A DNA stretch of 64,000 bases from Sphingobacteriaceae bacterium (GTDB taxonomy: Bacteria; Bacteroidota; Bacteroidia; B-17B0; Aurantibacillaceae). Below, in pieces: positions 18,878 to 27,863 of the stretch. The DNA lies in contig CANGGP010000013.1 of assembly GCA_947453445.1 (NCBI GenBank), positions 1 through 64,000 on the forward strand. The letters are read 5' to 3'. How positions within the stretch are numbered: the first letter of the stretch is position 1; each line of letters starts with the position of its first letter. The position numbers and the translations under genes were made by a program. Under the pieces are notes generated by a model, which was not told the origin of the DNA, searched no databases, and saw nothing but the letters and a program-made list of their open reading frames with translations.

Positions 18878-19070
18878 TTTTCTTTTTGATAAGTCCTGTA
18901 AATAAATAACCCATAAATGCAAAATACGGCACAGCTACCCATGGATTGGATGCAATCATGCATGTACCGCTACTGCAGCCAATAAAGAAATAATACAAGT
19001 AACCGGCTAAAGCACCTATTAAAACACCGATTATTGATTTTTTATGGCGATTGATCAAACTTAAAATCAT
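18864..19070 (-). CDS. Small membrane protein, DUF6132-like
   Basis: 68 residues from ATG 19070 (the frame continues to a GTG at 19127, but MILSLINRHKKSIIGVLIG is the more natural start). Two hydrophobic segments flank GCSSGTCMIASNPW, a Cys-rich phrase typical of a small family seen with sulfur-transfer genes in Bacteroidota. It probably works with the downstream DUF983 and rhodanese proteins. A CAACTTTG sequence just upstream of ATG 19070 resembles a -7 element, supporting the later start. Confidence 0.7.
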   Translation of the reverse strand: MILSLINRHKKSIIGVLIGALAGYLYYFFIGCSSGTCMIASNPWVAVPYFAFMGYLFTGLIKKKNEAR

Positions 19071-19212
19071 AGCACAAAGTTGCAATATAAAAAGCGCAGC
19101 TTTGGTGATAAATGTTCCCGAAAGCACATTTTAACAAGTTTTTATACTAAAAGGTGATTCTTCAATCATTTTTGACTGAATTTTCGAATACTGACTTCTG
19201 TCATACCCATAT

Positions 19213-19226
19213 TTGAGTTTTATCAA
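19213..19226. promoter_or_regulatory. Crp/Fnr-type operator, best match in the window
   Basis: TTGA-GTTTTA-TCAA matches the TTGA-N6-TCAA core of Fnr/Crp-family operators. Its centre is about 40 bases upstream of a plausible start near 19260 (a CCTTTG element at 19252-19257), the distance expected for direct activation of the DUF2892-ccoI unit. A weaker pair, CTGA-CTTCTG-TCAT, is at 19191-19204. The region is divergent, so the minus-strand sulfur genes may also respond. Confidence 0.5.
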
Positions 19227-19270
19227 AATAAAAAGGCCGCAGGTGCATGACCTTTGGGAAAAATTGAATT

Positions 19271-19480
19271 ATGAAATCAAACGTAGGCAGCACGGATAAA
19301 ATTCTGAGAATCTTGGCAGTTATATTAATACTCTTTTTGTACTTCAATCATTTAATAAGCGGTGGCATTGCAACCGTATTAATAGTCGTTGGTGGCATTT
19401 TTGCCCTCACATCAATTATTGGTTTTTGTCCGCTGTATGCTATCTTTGGTATTCAATCAAATAAAATTCCCGATAAATAA
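19271..19480 (+). CDS. DUF2892 (YgaP-like) small membrane protein
   Basis: 69 residues. MKSNVGSTDKILRILAVILI and the closing FCPLYAIFGI are characteristic of DUF2892, the membrane part of YgaP-type rhodaneses. Two hydrophobic segments. It sits 16 bases before ccoI and behind the Crp/Fnr-like site at 19213-19226, so it is probably the first gene of that unit. Role unknown; an accessory role in sulfur or thiol chemistry is an inference from the fusion partners of the family. Confidence 0.85.
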   Translation: MKSNVGSTDKILRILAVILILFLYFNHLISGGIATVLIVVGGIFALTSIIGFCPLYAIFGIQSNKIPDK

Positions 19481-19496
19481 TTGATACTATCCAATT

Positions 19497-21923
19497 ATGG
19501 CATCAAATCAAAAAGTAATTGAGAAGACAAAGTGCTTTCACTGTGGTGATGATTGCCATGAAGAAACCGTTGTGATTGAAAACAAGGCATTTTGTTGTGA
19601 TGGCTGCAAAATGGTTTATGAAATTTTAAACCAGAATGATCTTTGTGAATATTATGATATCACAAAAAATCCGGGATTAAATCAAAAAGTAAAAGTTCGT
19701 CCGGGTAAATTTGCATTTTTAGAAAATGAACTCGTTCAACAAAAATTAATTCATTTTGCCGAAGGTGATCACAAGCACGTTACTTTTTACTTGCCGCAAA
19801 TGCATTGCAGCAGTTGCATTTGGCTCATTGAACATTTACCTAAACTCAATAAAGGCATTATCCATTCAACGGTGAATTTTTTGAAAAAAGAAGTCACAAT
19901 GGTTTACAACAGCAAATTAATTCATTTGCAACAAGTGGCTGAATTACTCACGAGTATAGGTTATGAACCACACATTAGTTTAAACGATATTTCGAGTACA
20001 AAAATTAAGAAATACGACAAAACACGCATCTATAAAATAGGGATTGCCGGTTTTTGTTTTGGCAACATTATGTTGTTAAGCTTCCCGGAATACTTTTCAT
20101 CGGGTAACATTGAAGAACAACAATTAAAAACACTTTTTAGTTTTTTGAATCTAGGACTTTCATTGCCTGTTTTCTTTTATTGCGCATCTGAATTTTTCAC
20201 ATCGGCTTACAAAAGTTTAAGGCAGAAATTTCTTAACATCGACGCACCCATTGCGCTTGCGGTGTTGATGGCTTTTGGCAGAAGCATTTATGAAATTTGC
20301 ACTTTTAGCGGTGCGGGTTATTTGGATTCGATGTCGGGTATTGTATTTTTTATGTTGGTTGGGCGATTTTTTCAGGACAAAACTTACCAAAGTATTTCTT
20401 TTGACAGAGATTACAAATCATACTTCCCGCTAGGCGTTACGGTGATAGATACAGATGGCGAAGAGCAACAAAAATCGGTTTCCGAAATTAAGAAGGGTGA
20501 CCGAATAAAAATACATAGTCAAGAAATTGTTCCCGCCGACGGTATTTTATTTTTAGGTAAGGCCAATATTGATTATAGTTTTGTAACCGGCGAATCACTG
20601 CCAACAGAAAAAAGCATTGGTGAAATTATTTATGCAGGCGGAAAACAAATTGGCGGCGCCTTGGAGCTTGAAGTGGTAAAAGAGGTTTCACAAAGTTACC
20701 TTACTCAATTATGGAACAACGACACTTTTAAAAACAAGAGTGGCGAAAAGAAGGTTTCATTTGTGCATGCGGTGAGTCGTTACTTTACTTATATTTTATT
20801 TTCGATAGCAATTATTTCTGCTGTTTATTGGTCGATGCACAATCCCAACAAAACTTGGAATGCTGTAACAGCTATTTTAATTGTTGCTTGTCCTTGCGCT
20901 CTTTTGTTATCCGCTACATTTACCAATGGCAACATGTTAGGCATATTGCAAAAAGCCAAATTATATATTAAAAATGCCAATGCTCTTGAGAATTTATCAG
21001 AAGCAGACACCATTGTTTTTGACAAAACCGGCACCATTAGTTTGCAAGGTGAATCAAGTGTTGTGTTCTCAGGCAGCGTGTTGAATGAATATCAAACACA
21101 AGTGATACGCACCTTGGCGAACCAATCGAACCATCCTCTCAGTAAGGCCATTGTGTCGAATTTACCATTTCAAAAAAACCTACATGTTAAAAGTTATTCC
21201 GAAATAAAAGGGCAAGGTGCTTCGGCCATCATTAATGGAGAGATGGTTAAATTGGGGTCAGCTTCATTTGTAAGTGGGGCCGTTGCGCAACAACACGGTG
21301 ATGGTAGTAAGGTATATATTTCAATCAATGATGAAATATTGGGCTGCTATGTGATTAAAACAAAGTACCGTGATGAACTGGAAAAATTAATTCCTGCCTT
21401 GAAAGAAAAATACCAATTGGCTGTTATTTCGGGCGACAATGATTCGGAAGCAGGTAAATTAAGAAACATATTTGGTGATGATGTTGAATTAAAATTTAAC
21501 CAACATCCGCAAGATAAACTCAATTTTATACAATCGTTGCAAAACAAAGGGCACAAAGTGGTGATGGTTGGCGACGGATTAAATGACGCAGGTGCTTTGC
21601 AGCAAAGTAACGCGGGCATTGCCATTTCGGATGACATCAATAATTTTTCTCCGGGCTGTGACGCCATTTTAGACGGTAAATCATTCGGACAATTAAAACT
21701 AATTTTAGAATACTGCACAAAAGAAAAACCCATTATTTACGGCAGCTTTGTAATTTCCATTTTATACAACATAGTCGGACTATTCTTTGCTGTACAAGGA
21801 GAATTATCGCCGGTGATTGCTGCTATTTTGATGCCAATCAGCTCAGCCTCCATCATGTTGTTTACAACCGGCATGAGTGCATTTTATTCGCGAAAATTAA
21901 AATTGGAAAACTTTATCCATTAA
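19497..21923 (+). CDS. ccoI: Copper-translocating P1B-type ATPase, CcoI type
   Basis: 808 residues. It exports copper for assembly of cbb3 oxidase. Order: N-terminal zinc/copper finger with six cysteines (C13, C16, C20, C33, C34, C37), a heavy-metal-associated domain with MHCSSCIW near residue 103, membrane helices, the intramembrane CPC motif (C465-C467), the phosphorylation motif DKTGT (D509), and the hinge GDGLNDAGAL. The N-terminal finger followed by an HMA domain is typical of CcoI/FixI rather than CopA. The cbb3 structural genes lie 13 kb downstream on the same strand, with the nor operon between. Confidence 0.9.
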   Translation: MASNQKVIEKTKCFHCGDDCHEETVVIENKAFCCDGCKMVYEILNQNDLCEYYDITKNPGLNQKVKVRPGKFAFLENELVQQKLIHFAEGDHKHVTFYLPQMHCSSCIWLIEHLPKLNKGIIHSTVNFLKKEVTMVYNSKLIHLQQVAELLTSIGYEPHISLNDISSTKIKKYDKTRIYKIGIAGFCFGNIMLLSFPEYFSSGNIEEQQLKTLFSFLNLGLSLPVFFYCASEFFTSAYKSLRQKFLNIDAPIALAVLMAFGRSIYEICTFSGAGYLDSMSGIVFFMLVGRFFQDKTYQSISFDRDYKSYFPLGVTVIDTDGEEQQKSVSEIKKGDRIKIHSQEIVPADGILFLGKANIDYSFVTGESLPTEKSIGEIIYAGGKQIGGALELEVVKEVSQSYLTQLWNNDTFKNKSGEKKVSFVHAVSRYFTYILFSIAIISAVYWSMHNPNKTWNAVTAILIVACPCALLLSATFTNGNMLGILQKAKLYIKNANALENLSEADTIVFDKTGTISLQGESSVVFSGSVLNEYQTQVIRTLANQSNHPLSKAIVSNLPFQKNLHVKSYSEIKGQGASAIINGEMVKLGSASFVSGAVAQQHGDGSKVYISINDEILGCYVIKTKYRDELEKLIPALKEKYQLAVISGDNDSEAGKLRNIFGDDVELKFNQHPQDKLNFIQSLQNKGHKVVMVGDGLNDAGALQQSNAGIAISDDINNFSPGCDAILDGKSFGQLKLILEYCTKEKPIIYGSFVISILYNIVGLFFAVQGELSPVIAAILMPISSASIMLFTTGMSAFYSRKLKLENFIH

Positions 21924-22054
21924 TTTTTTGTAGAACCATAGTCTTTCGATTTTAGGTTCTAATTTGCTATCGTTCATAACGATTCCTGAGGTCGAATTTC
22001 TGAATTCATTGATTTCAAATTGCTGTTGACAATCAAATTTAGCGCGGTCGGTTT

Positions 22055-22068
22055 ATGATATAAATCAT
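22055..22068. promoter_or_regulatory. Crp/Fnr-type site upstream of the orf602-nor operon
   Basis: ATGAT-ATAA-ATCAT: the inner TGAT-N4-ATCA core of Fnr-family sites is perfect. The centre is about 75 bases upstream of the likely transcription start, in an activating position, and 40 bases upstream of the Rrf2-type palindrome. This suggests dual input to the operon. Confidence 0.45.
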
Positions 22069-22092
22069 GCACAGGCTTAACTAAACTCAATA

Positions 22093-22110
22093 TCGGATAA
22101 CTTAGTCCGA
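22093..22110. promoter_or_regulatory. Predicted Rrf2 operator at the orf602-nor operon promoter
   Basis: TCGGATAA-CT-TAGTCCGA is an inverted repeat with a 2-base spacer. It differs by one base per arm set from the perfect palindrome in front of the Rrf2 gene (31926-31943). It ends 13 bases before the -7 element and so covers the -33 region, a repressor position. Recognition by the window's own Rrf2 protein is an inference from the shared sequence and placement. Confidence 0.65.
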
Positions 22111-22123
22111 ATTTTTTAATTGA

Positions 22124-22131
22124 TATCTTTG
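22124..22131 (+). promoter_or_regulatory. -7 promoter element of the orf602-nor operon
   Basis: TATCTTTG matches TAnnTTTG. The expected -33 position falls on a weak TTA inside the palindrome at 22093-22110. ATG 22157 is 25 bases downstream. Confidence 0.6.
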
Positions 22132-22156
22132 CCCAAATAATTCCTAATTGTCTTTT

Positions 22157-23965
22157 ATGGAAAATCCCAAATTACACACCTTTCACATTCCTGTAATGGG
22201 ATTAGCATTTACCATCGACACGCCAGTGAAGGTGGCACGATACGGTATCAATTCGGTTATTTCAATTATTGAAGATCATTTGGTTGAAAAAATGCGCAAG
22301 GTTATCTGCAAGAATGAAAATTTGCCGTACACAGCCATTGAAGAAAATGAAACGGATGCCAGGGCAAAACGAATAACGGCCTATTTGAATTTATTAGATT
22401 CAATTATTGACCAACAAATTTCGAGAATTAAAGCCCAAAATTTTGACAGCGATCATGAAATCAATGCTTACTTCGAGATGCTGCACAATGACCATGAATT
22501 AAAACAACTTTATAAAAAATTTAAGAACTCAAAGGCTGAGGAAAAGTTAGCTTTAGAAGCTGAACTTAAATCGCATATTTTCCCCGGCACCATTGATGTA
22601 AACATTATGACGAAATTGGATAAAACCAATTACGATGAAAACAACAATGAATTACCACAGGAGTATTGCGATGCGTTGGCAGCTTTAAGAGGTTATGCCC
22701 AAAGCAAGATTAAATCATCTATTATTTTTTCAGCAGGCATGAATCCTCGCTTATTCAGCTATTGTGAACAGTTTGATGATTTTTTTCCTGATAGCACCGG
22801 CCAATTAAAAAAAGAAATCGTTTTAAAAGTGAGTGATTATCGCTCAGCATTAATTCAAGGGAAATACTTGGCGAAAAAAGGTTTATGGGTGTCTGAATTC
22901 AGAATTGAATCGGGCATTAATTGTGGTGGACATGCCTTTGTATCGAACGGAATGTTATTGGGTCCTATTTTAGAAGAATTTAAAAATAAACGTGAAGAAC
23001 TGGCACAAGAATTATACACTGAATGTTGCAATGCTTTAAAAAACAAACAAAAACTTGCATTTATTAATCGTCCTAATTTAAAAATTACAGCACAAGGCGG
23101 CATTGGTACTGCATTTGAAAATGATTTTTTACTGCATCACTATAATTTAGATGCCACCGGCTGGGGCAGTCCTTTTTTACTTGTACCTGAAGCCACTAAT
23201 GTAGATGAAGATACACTTCAGAAATTAGCACATGCCAATCAAGAAGATTATTATGTGAGTCATGCTTCACCCTTGGGCGTGCCCTTTAATAATTTTAGAA
23301 GAAGTAGCTCAGAGGATCAAAGAAAAAACAGAATTCATAAAAACAGACCCGGTAGTCCTTGCTATAAAAAATTCCTAATTTCTAATAAAGAATTTACAGA
23401 TAAGGCCATTTGTACCGCATCACGCGAATACCAACGTTTAAAAATTAAAACACTCGAAAATTCAATTAGTGATAAAGCCATTTTGCAAGCTAAAATTGCA
23501 GAGATAGAAGAAAAAGATTGTTTATGTGAAGGATTAGGTGCTGCTGCCTTATTGCTAAACAAGGCAGAATTATCGCATAAACTTAAAGCGGTAACGATTT
23601 GTCCCGGTCCCAATTTAGCTTACTTTTCGGGCACATTCTCCTTAAAACAAATGGTAGATCATATTTATGGCCGATTAAACATTTTAAACAATTTAAACAG
23701 ACCTAATCTTTTCATCAATGAACTTCAATTGTACATTGACTATTTAAAAAAAGACATTGAAAAAAATTTAACGGAACTCAACGGCAAAAAAATTGAGCAT
23801 TTTCAAAATTTCAAAAAGAACTTGAATGACGGTATTGCCTATTATGAGGAATTATTTCAAAATGTTCGTGACAATACCTTCTTAAAAAGCAACATGGCGA
23901 TTTTAGACCATTTGAAGGACAATTTAAATAGAATGCTAATTCCATTAACACCTCAAACCGTTTAA
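22157..23965 (+). CDS. Unrecognised large cytoplasmic protein, first gene of the nad-tna-nor operon
   Basis: 602 residues from ATG 22157 (a TTG at 22148 would add three). I cannot name the family with confidence. No signal peptide or membrane segment is seen. The first 200 residues are charged and helical. The middle has GINCGGHAF (near 260), ITAQGGIGTAFENDFLLHHY (near 315), and DATGWGSPFLLVPEATNVD. The C-terminal part has RPGSPCYKKFL, CTASREYQ, CLCEGLGAAALL and CPGPNLAYFSG. The GGIGTA phrase recalls the phosphate-binding loop of FMN TIM-barrel enzymes (nitronate monooxygenase type), but this is only a resemblance. Several Cys-containing motifs (NCGG, SPC, ICTAS, CLCEG, ICPGP) suggest metal, Fe-S or thiol chemistry. 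The gene is five bases before nadA. Confidence 0.7.
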   Translation: MENPKLHTFHIPVMGLAFTIDTPVKVARYGINSVISIIEDHLVEKMRKVICKNENLPYTAIEENETDARAKRITAYLNLLDSIIDQQISRIKAQNFDSDHEINAYFEMLHNDHELKQLYKKFKNSKAEEKLALEAELKSHIFPGTIDVNIMTKLDKTNYDENNNELPQEYCDALAALRGYAQSKIKSSIIFSAGMNPRLFSYCEQFDDFFPDSTGQLKKEIVLKVSDYRSALIQGKYLAKKGLWVSEFRIESGINCGGHAFVSNGMLLGPILEEFKNKREELAQELYTECCNALKNKQKLAFINRPNLKITAQGGIGTAFENDFLLHHYNLDATGWGSPFLLVPEATNVDEDTLQKLAHANQEDYYVSHASPLGVPFNNFRRSSSEDQRKNRIHKNRPGSPCYKKFLISNKEFTDKAICTASREYQRLKIKTLENSISDKAILQAKIAEIEEKDCLCEGLGAAALLLNKAELSHKLKAVTICPGPNLAYFSGTFSLKQMVDHIYGRLNILNNLNRPNLFINELQLYIDYLKKDIEKNLTELNGKKIEHFQNFKKNLNDGIAYYEELFQNVRDNTFLKSNMAILDHLKDNLNRMLIPLTPQTV

Positions 23966-23970
23966 TTGTT

Positions 23971-24921
23971 ATGCAAATTAACTCTGCGCAAAAGATTAAT
24001 TATTCGCAAAAAATAATTGAACTCAAAAAACAAAAAAATGCAGTGATTCTGGCGCATTATTATCAGCGCCCGGAAATACAAGACATTGCTGATTTTGTTG
24101 GCGACAGTTTAGCGCTTGCTAAAAACGCGGCTTCTACAACGGCTGATATCATCGTTTTTGCAGGCGTACATTTTATGGCTGAAACAGCTAAAATTTTAAA
24201 CCCCAAAAAAAAGGTTTTGGTGCCAGACATGGATGCCGGTTGTTCATTAGCGGATTCGTGCAGTGCAGAAGCATTTAAACAATTTCGCCAATTATATCCC
24301 AATCATATTGCGGTTACATACATAAATTGCAATGCAGAAGTTAAAGCACAAAGCGACATAATTTGTACTTCATCGAATGCTAAACAAATTGTTGCGTCGA
24401 TTGATAAAAATCAACCAATACTTTTTAGTCCCGATAAAAATTTAGGCAGATACCTCATGAAAGAAACCGATAGAAACATGGTGTTGTGGAATGGTGCTTG
24501 TTTGGTGCATGAAGCATTTTCGTTTCACAAAGTATTGCAGCTATGCGCAAAACATCCTGAGGCCAAAATAGTGGCACACCCTGAGTCAGACCGTCAGATA
24601 ATAGAAATAGCAGATTTTATTGGTTCTACTTCTGCTATGATAAATTTCATTCAAAAGAGTGAAGCCAAAAGTTTTATTGTAGGTACGGAAGCCGGCATTT
24701 TACATCAATTAAAAAGTGAAGCAGTCAATAAAGAAATAATACCAATGCCTGTTCAAGATGACAATGCTTGTGCTTGCAGCGAATGCGGTTATATGAAAGT
24801 AAATACCTTGGAAAAAATAGCCGCTTGCTTAAGTCAAGAGAGTCCTGAAATTATACTGCAAGAAGATTTAATTCAGAGGGCCTTGTTGCCTTTACAAAAA
24901 ATGATGTCCTTATCAAATTAA
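23971..24921 (+). CDS. nadA: Quinolinate synthase NadA
   Basis: 316 residues. An O2-sensitive [4Fe-4S] enzyme that condenses iminoaspartate with dihydroxyacetone phosphate to quinolinate, an NAD precursor. Signatures: LAHYYQRPEIQDIADFVGDS at the N-terminus, and cluster-ligand regions GCSLADSC, IICTSSN and CACSECGYMK. It is followed by nadB after three bases. The kynurenine route from tryptophan (tdo at 13606) is an O2-dependent alternative source of quinolinate in some bacteria. Confidence 0.97.
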   Translation: MQINSAQKINYSQKIIELKKQKNAVILAHYYQRPEIQDIADFVGDSLALAKNAASTTADIIVFAGVHFMAETAKILNPKKKVLVPDMDAGCSLADSCSAEAFKQFRQLYPNHIAVTYINCNAEVKAQSDIICTSSNAKQIVASIDKNQPILFSPDKNLGRYLMKETDRNMVLWNGACLVHEAFSFHKVLQLCAKHPEAKIVAHPESDRQIIEIADFIGSTSAMINFIQKSEAKSFIVGTEAGILHQLKSEAVNKEIIPMPVQDDNACACSECGYMKVNTLEKIAACLSQESPEIILQEDLIQRALLPLQKMMSLSN

Positions 24922-24924
24922 GCC

Positions 24925-26454
24925 ATGGAAACAGATGTACTCATCATAGGTTCAGGAATTGCCGGTTTATCCTTGGCAATAAAACTTAATGATGGTCATC
25001 CTGATTTGCACATTACAATCATCAGCAAATCAGAAGCCGATGATTGTAATACACGTTATGCGCAGGGTGGTGTTGCGGCAGTAACAAATTTACGCAACGA
25101 TTCATTCAACAATCACATACATGATACCTTGGCTTGCGGTAAAGGCTTGTGCAGTTCCGCCATAGTAAAAATGGTTGTTGAGCAAGCGCCTGCCCGCATT
25201 AACGACTTAGTTCAATTGGGTGTAAAATTTGATTATCAAGACAACAAACATTTTCATTTGGCATTGGAAGGTGGTCACTCACTGCCACGTGTGGTGCATC
25301 ACAAAGACAAAACTGGATTTGAAATTGAAAGTGTATTGCTAAAGCAGGTTCAAGCTAGAAGCAGGATACAGCTATTGACCAATACCACGGTGATTGATTT
25401 GTTGACGGAAAACATCAATCACAAAAAAACATGTTCCGGAATTAAAATACTTGATACAAAATCGAATCAAATCATTTCCTTTAGATCACAAGTAACAGTA
25501 TTGGCCAGTGGCGGTTGTGGGCAAGTGTATGCCAACACAACCAACCCCCGCGTGGCAAGTGGCGATGGTTATGCAATGGCCTTTAGAGCCGGTGCTGTCA
25601 TAAAAAACATGCGCTTCATGCAATTTCATCCTACATCATTGTATCAAGCCGCAAATCATCATGTTTCATTTCTCATTTCAGAAGCTTTAAGAGGTTTTGG
25701 TGCACATGTGGTTGACGGCAATGAAAAAAGATTTTTGTTCCTATATGATAATCGCGGAGAATTGGCTACAAGAGATGTGATTAGCAATGCCATTTACGAT
25801 TACATGCAAACAAAAGGGCTTTCCTTTGTTTATTTAGATTTAAGACACCTCGATATCAAATCGGCTAAAAATCATTTCCCGCAAATTTTTGCTGAATTTA
25901 AAAGAGCAAATTTAAATCCTAAATACGATTTAATTCCGATTACTCCTTCAGCCCATTACCAATGCGGTGGTGTTGCTGTTGACCAAGATGGGCTCACAAG
26001 CATTCAACAATTATATGCATTGGGTGAAGTGTCTTATACAGGCTTACACGGGGCCAACCGTTTGGCATCGAACAGTTTGTTGGAAGCATTGGTTTTTGCA
26101 CATAATGCTGCCGAAAAAATTAATTCTGAATCTTTTATAAACAAGGCATCACATCAAAAAACTGAAAGCATTGATATACAAATATTCGAGAAAAAAGGCA
26201 TCAAGGAGTTGATTTTTCAATTGAAAAAAACAATGACCAAAACTGCTTTCGAAAATGATTATGAAGAATTATTGAAGGCCCGCACACTTAGCACTGATAT
26301 CCTAACTATGATTGAGCAAGAAATTGCAAACATGAAGTTTTCACAAGAGCTTCTTTTGTTGCGCAATTTGTCGCAAACAGCCAATTTAATCCTTAATGAT
26401 AAAATAGAAAATTTTAAAACAGCAGATAAAGAAATTCAATCCATCCATTTTTAA
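24925..26454 (+). CDS. nadB: L-aspartate oxidase NadB
   Basis: 509 residues. A flavoprotein that oxidises L-aspartate to iminoaspartate for NadA; it can use fumarate as well as O2, so it works without oxygen. FAD-binding IIGSGIAGLSLAIKL at the start, RYAQGGVAAV, HHKDKTGFEIE, MQFHPTSLY, and TPSAHYQCGGVAVD with LGEVSYTGLHGANRLASNSL place it in the succinate dehydrogenase/NadB family. It sits between nadA (3-base gap) and tnaA (8-base gap). Confidence 0.96.
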   Translation: METDVLIIGSGIAGLSLAIKLNDGHPDLHITIISKSEADDCNTRYAQGGVAAVTNLRNDSFNNHIHDTLACGKGLCSSAIVKMVVEQAPARINDLVQLGVKFDYQDNKHFHLALEGGHSLPRVVHHKDKTGFEIESVLLKQVQARSRIQLLTNTTVIDLLTENINHKKTCSGIKILDTKSNQIISFRSQVTVLASGGCGQVYANTTNPRVASGDGYAMAFRAGAVIKNMRFMQFHPTSLYQAANHHVSFLISEALRGFGAHVVDGNEKRFLFLYDNRGELATRDVISNAIYDYMQTKGLSFVYLDLRHLDIKSAKNHFPQIFAEFKRANLNPKYDLIPITPSAHYQCGGVAVDQDGLTSIQQLYALGEVSYTGLHGANRLASNSLLEALVFAHNAAEKINSESFINKASHQKTESIDIQIFEKKGIKELIFQLKKTMTKTAFENDYEELLKARTLSTDILTMIEQEIANMKFSQELLLLRNLSQTANLILNDKIENFKTADKEIQSIHF

Positions 26455-26462
26455 AAACAAAT

Positions 26463-27845
26463 ATGAAAAACAAACTCCGCACATTAACCGAACCCTTTAG
26501 AATAAAAATGGTTGAACCATTAAAAATCACCACTGAAGAATTTCGTGTAAGCACATTAAAAAACGCCGGTTACAATCCTTTTTTATTACGATCGAGCGAT
26601 GTATTTATCGATTTACTAACCGACAGCGGAACAGGCGCTATGAGCGACAAACAGTGGGCCGGCATTATGATTGGTGATGAAAGTTACGCCGGTGCCAGAA
26701 GTTGGGAACACCTTGAAGCAGTTGTGAAAGAATTAACGGGCATGAAATACATTTTACCAACCCACCAAGGGCGTGCAGCAGAAAGAATTTTGTACGGAAT
26801 TTTGGGCGGTCCGGATAAAATATTTATCAGCAATACCCATTTCGATACAACGCGCGCGAATATTGAATTTACCGGTGCCACAGCCATCGACATTATATAT
26901 GATGAAGCCAAAGACCCCGAAGTAGATTTACCATTTAAAGGCAACATCGATTTGGGTAAATTAAAGTCATTGATCACCAAACATGGTAAAGAAAACATAG
27001 CAGCGGTAATCATAACGGTTACCAATAACTCGTCAGGCGGTCAACCGGTAAGCATGCAAAACGTAAAAGAACTCCGAAAAATTTGTGATGAACACCAATT
27101 ATTACTGGTAATTGATGGTTGCAGAATTGCTGAAAACGCCTACTTCATTAAACACCGTGAAGAAGCCTACAAGGATAAAAGTTACGAAGATATAGCAAAA
27201 GAAATGTTAAGGCTCGGCGACGCATTTATCATGAGCGCCAAAAAAGACGGCATGGTAAACATCGGTGGATTATTGACAATGAAAGACGAGGCCTTGTCGC
27301 TAAAATGTAAAAACCAACTCATTATTTCTGAAGGATTCACTACTTATGGTGGTTTGGCCGGGCGCGACATGGAAGCGCTTGCCATTGGTTTAACTGAAGT
27401 GTTTGATGCCGATTATTTACATTATCGTATTCGCAGCACTGCTTATCTCGGTGAAAACTTAAGAGCCAAAGGTATTCCTGTAGTATGGCCCATTGGTGGC
27501 CACGCGGTATACATTGATGCCAAAAAATTGTATAGTCATATTCCTGTGGAAGAATTTCCGGGTCAGGTGCTTGCTTGTGATTTGTATGTAAAGGGCGGCA
27601 TTCGCTGTTGCGAAGTGGGTTCGGTGATGTTTGGAAAGTATGATGAAAACAACAAACTGATTGCAGCCGAAAATGAATTGGTTCGGTTGGCTATTCCGCG
27701 ACGTGTTTATACGCAAAGCCACATTGATTATGTACTGGATGTATTCGATGATATTTTAGAACTTAAAGAACAAACCAAAGGATTCCACATTACATATGAA
27801 CCGCCATTTTTAAGACATTTTACTGCACGTTTCGAAAAAAATTAA
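26463..27845 (+). CDS. tnaA: Tryptophanase
   Basis: 460 residues. A PLP enzyme that cleaves L-tryptophan to indole, pyruvate and ammonia. Family motifs: EPFRIKMVEP, IDLLTDSGTGAMS, PTHQGRAAE, and the PLP lysine in SAKKDGMVN (Lys261). At the position where tyrosine phenol-lyases have the substrate-selecting Arg (Arg381 in Citrobacter), this protein has Val385 (CCEVGSV), like TnaA, so tryptophan is the better guess. It is eight bases after nadB and 18 before its paralogue tpl. No TnaC-like leader or Mtr/TnaB permease is present. Confidence 0.88.
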   Translation: MKNKLRTLTEPFRIKMVEPLKITTEEFRVSTLKNAGYNPFLLRSSDVFIDLLTDSGTGAMSDKQWAGIMIGDESYAGARSWEHLEAVVKELTGMKYILPTHQGRAAERILYGILGGPDKIFISNTHFDTTRANIEFTGATAIDIIYDEAKDPEVDLPFKGNIDLGKLKSLITKHGKENIAAVIITVTNNSSGGQPVSMQNVKELRKICDEHQLLLVIDGCRIAENAYFIKHREEAYKDKSYEDIAKEMLRLGDAFIMSAKKDGMVNIGGLLTMKDEALSLKCKNQLIISEGFTTYGGLAGRDMEALAIGLTEVFDADYLHYRIRSTAYLGENLRAKGIPVVWPIGGHAVYIDAKKLYSHIPVEEFPGQVLACDLYVKGGIRCCEVGSVMFGKYDENNKLIAAENELVRLAIPRRVYTQSHIDYVLDVFDDILELKEQTKGFHITYEPPFLRHFTARFEKN

Positions 27846-27863
27846 ACAAATAAAAAAATAAAG

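Noticed and set aside
26684-27025. 113-codon frame opposite tnaA
   Set aside because: It is an antisense shadow of a highly conserved gene, without a domain, signal or spacing of its own.
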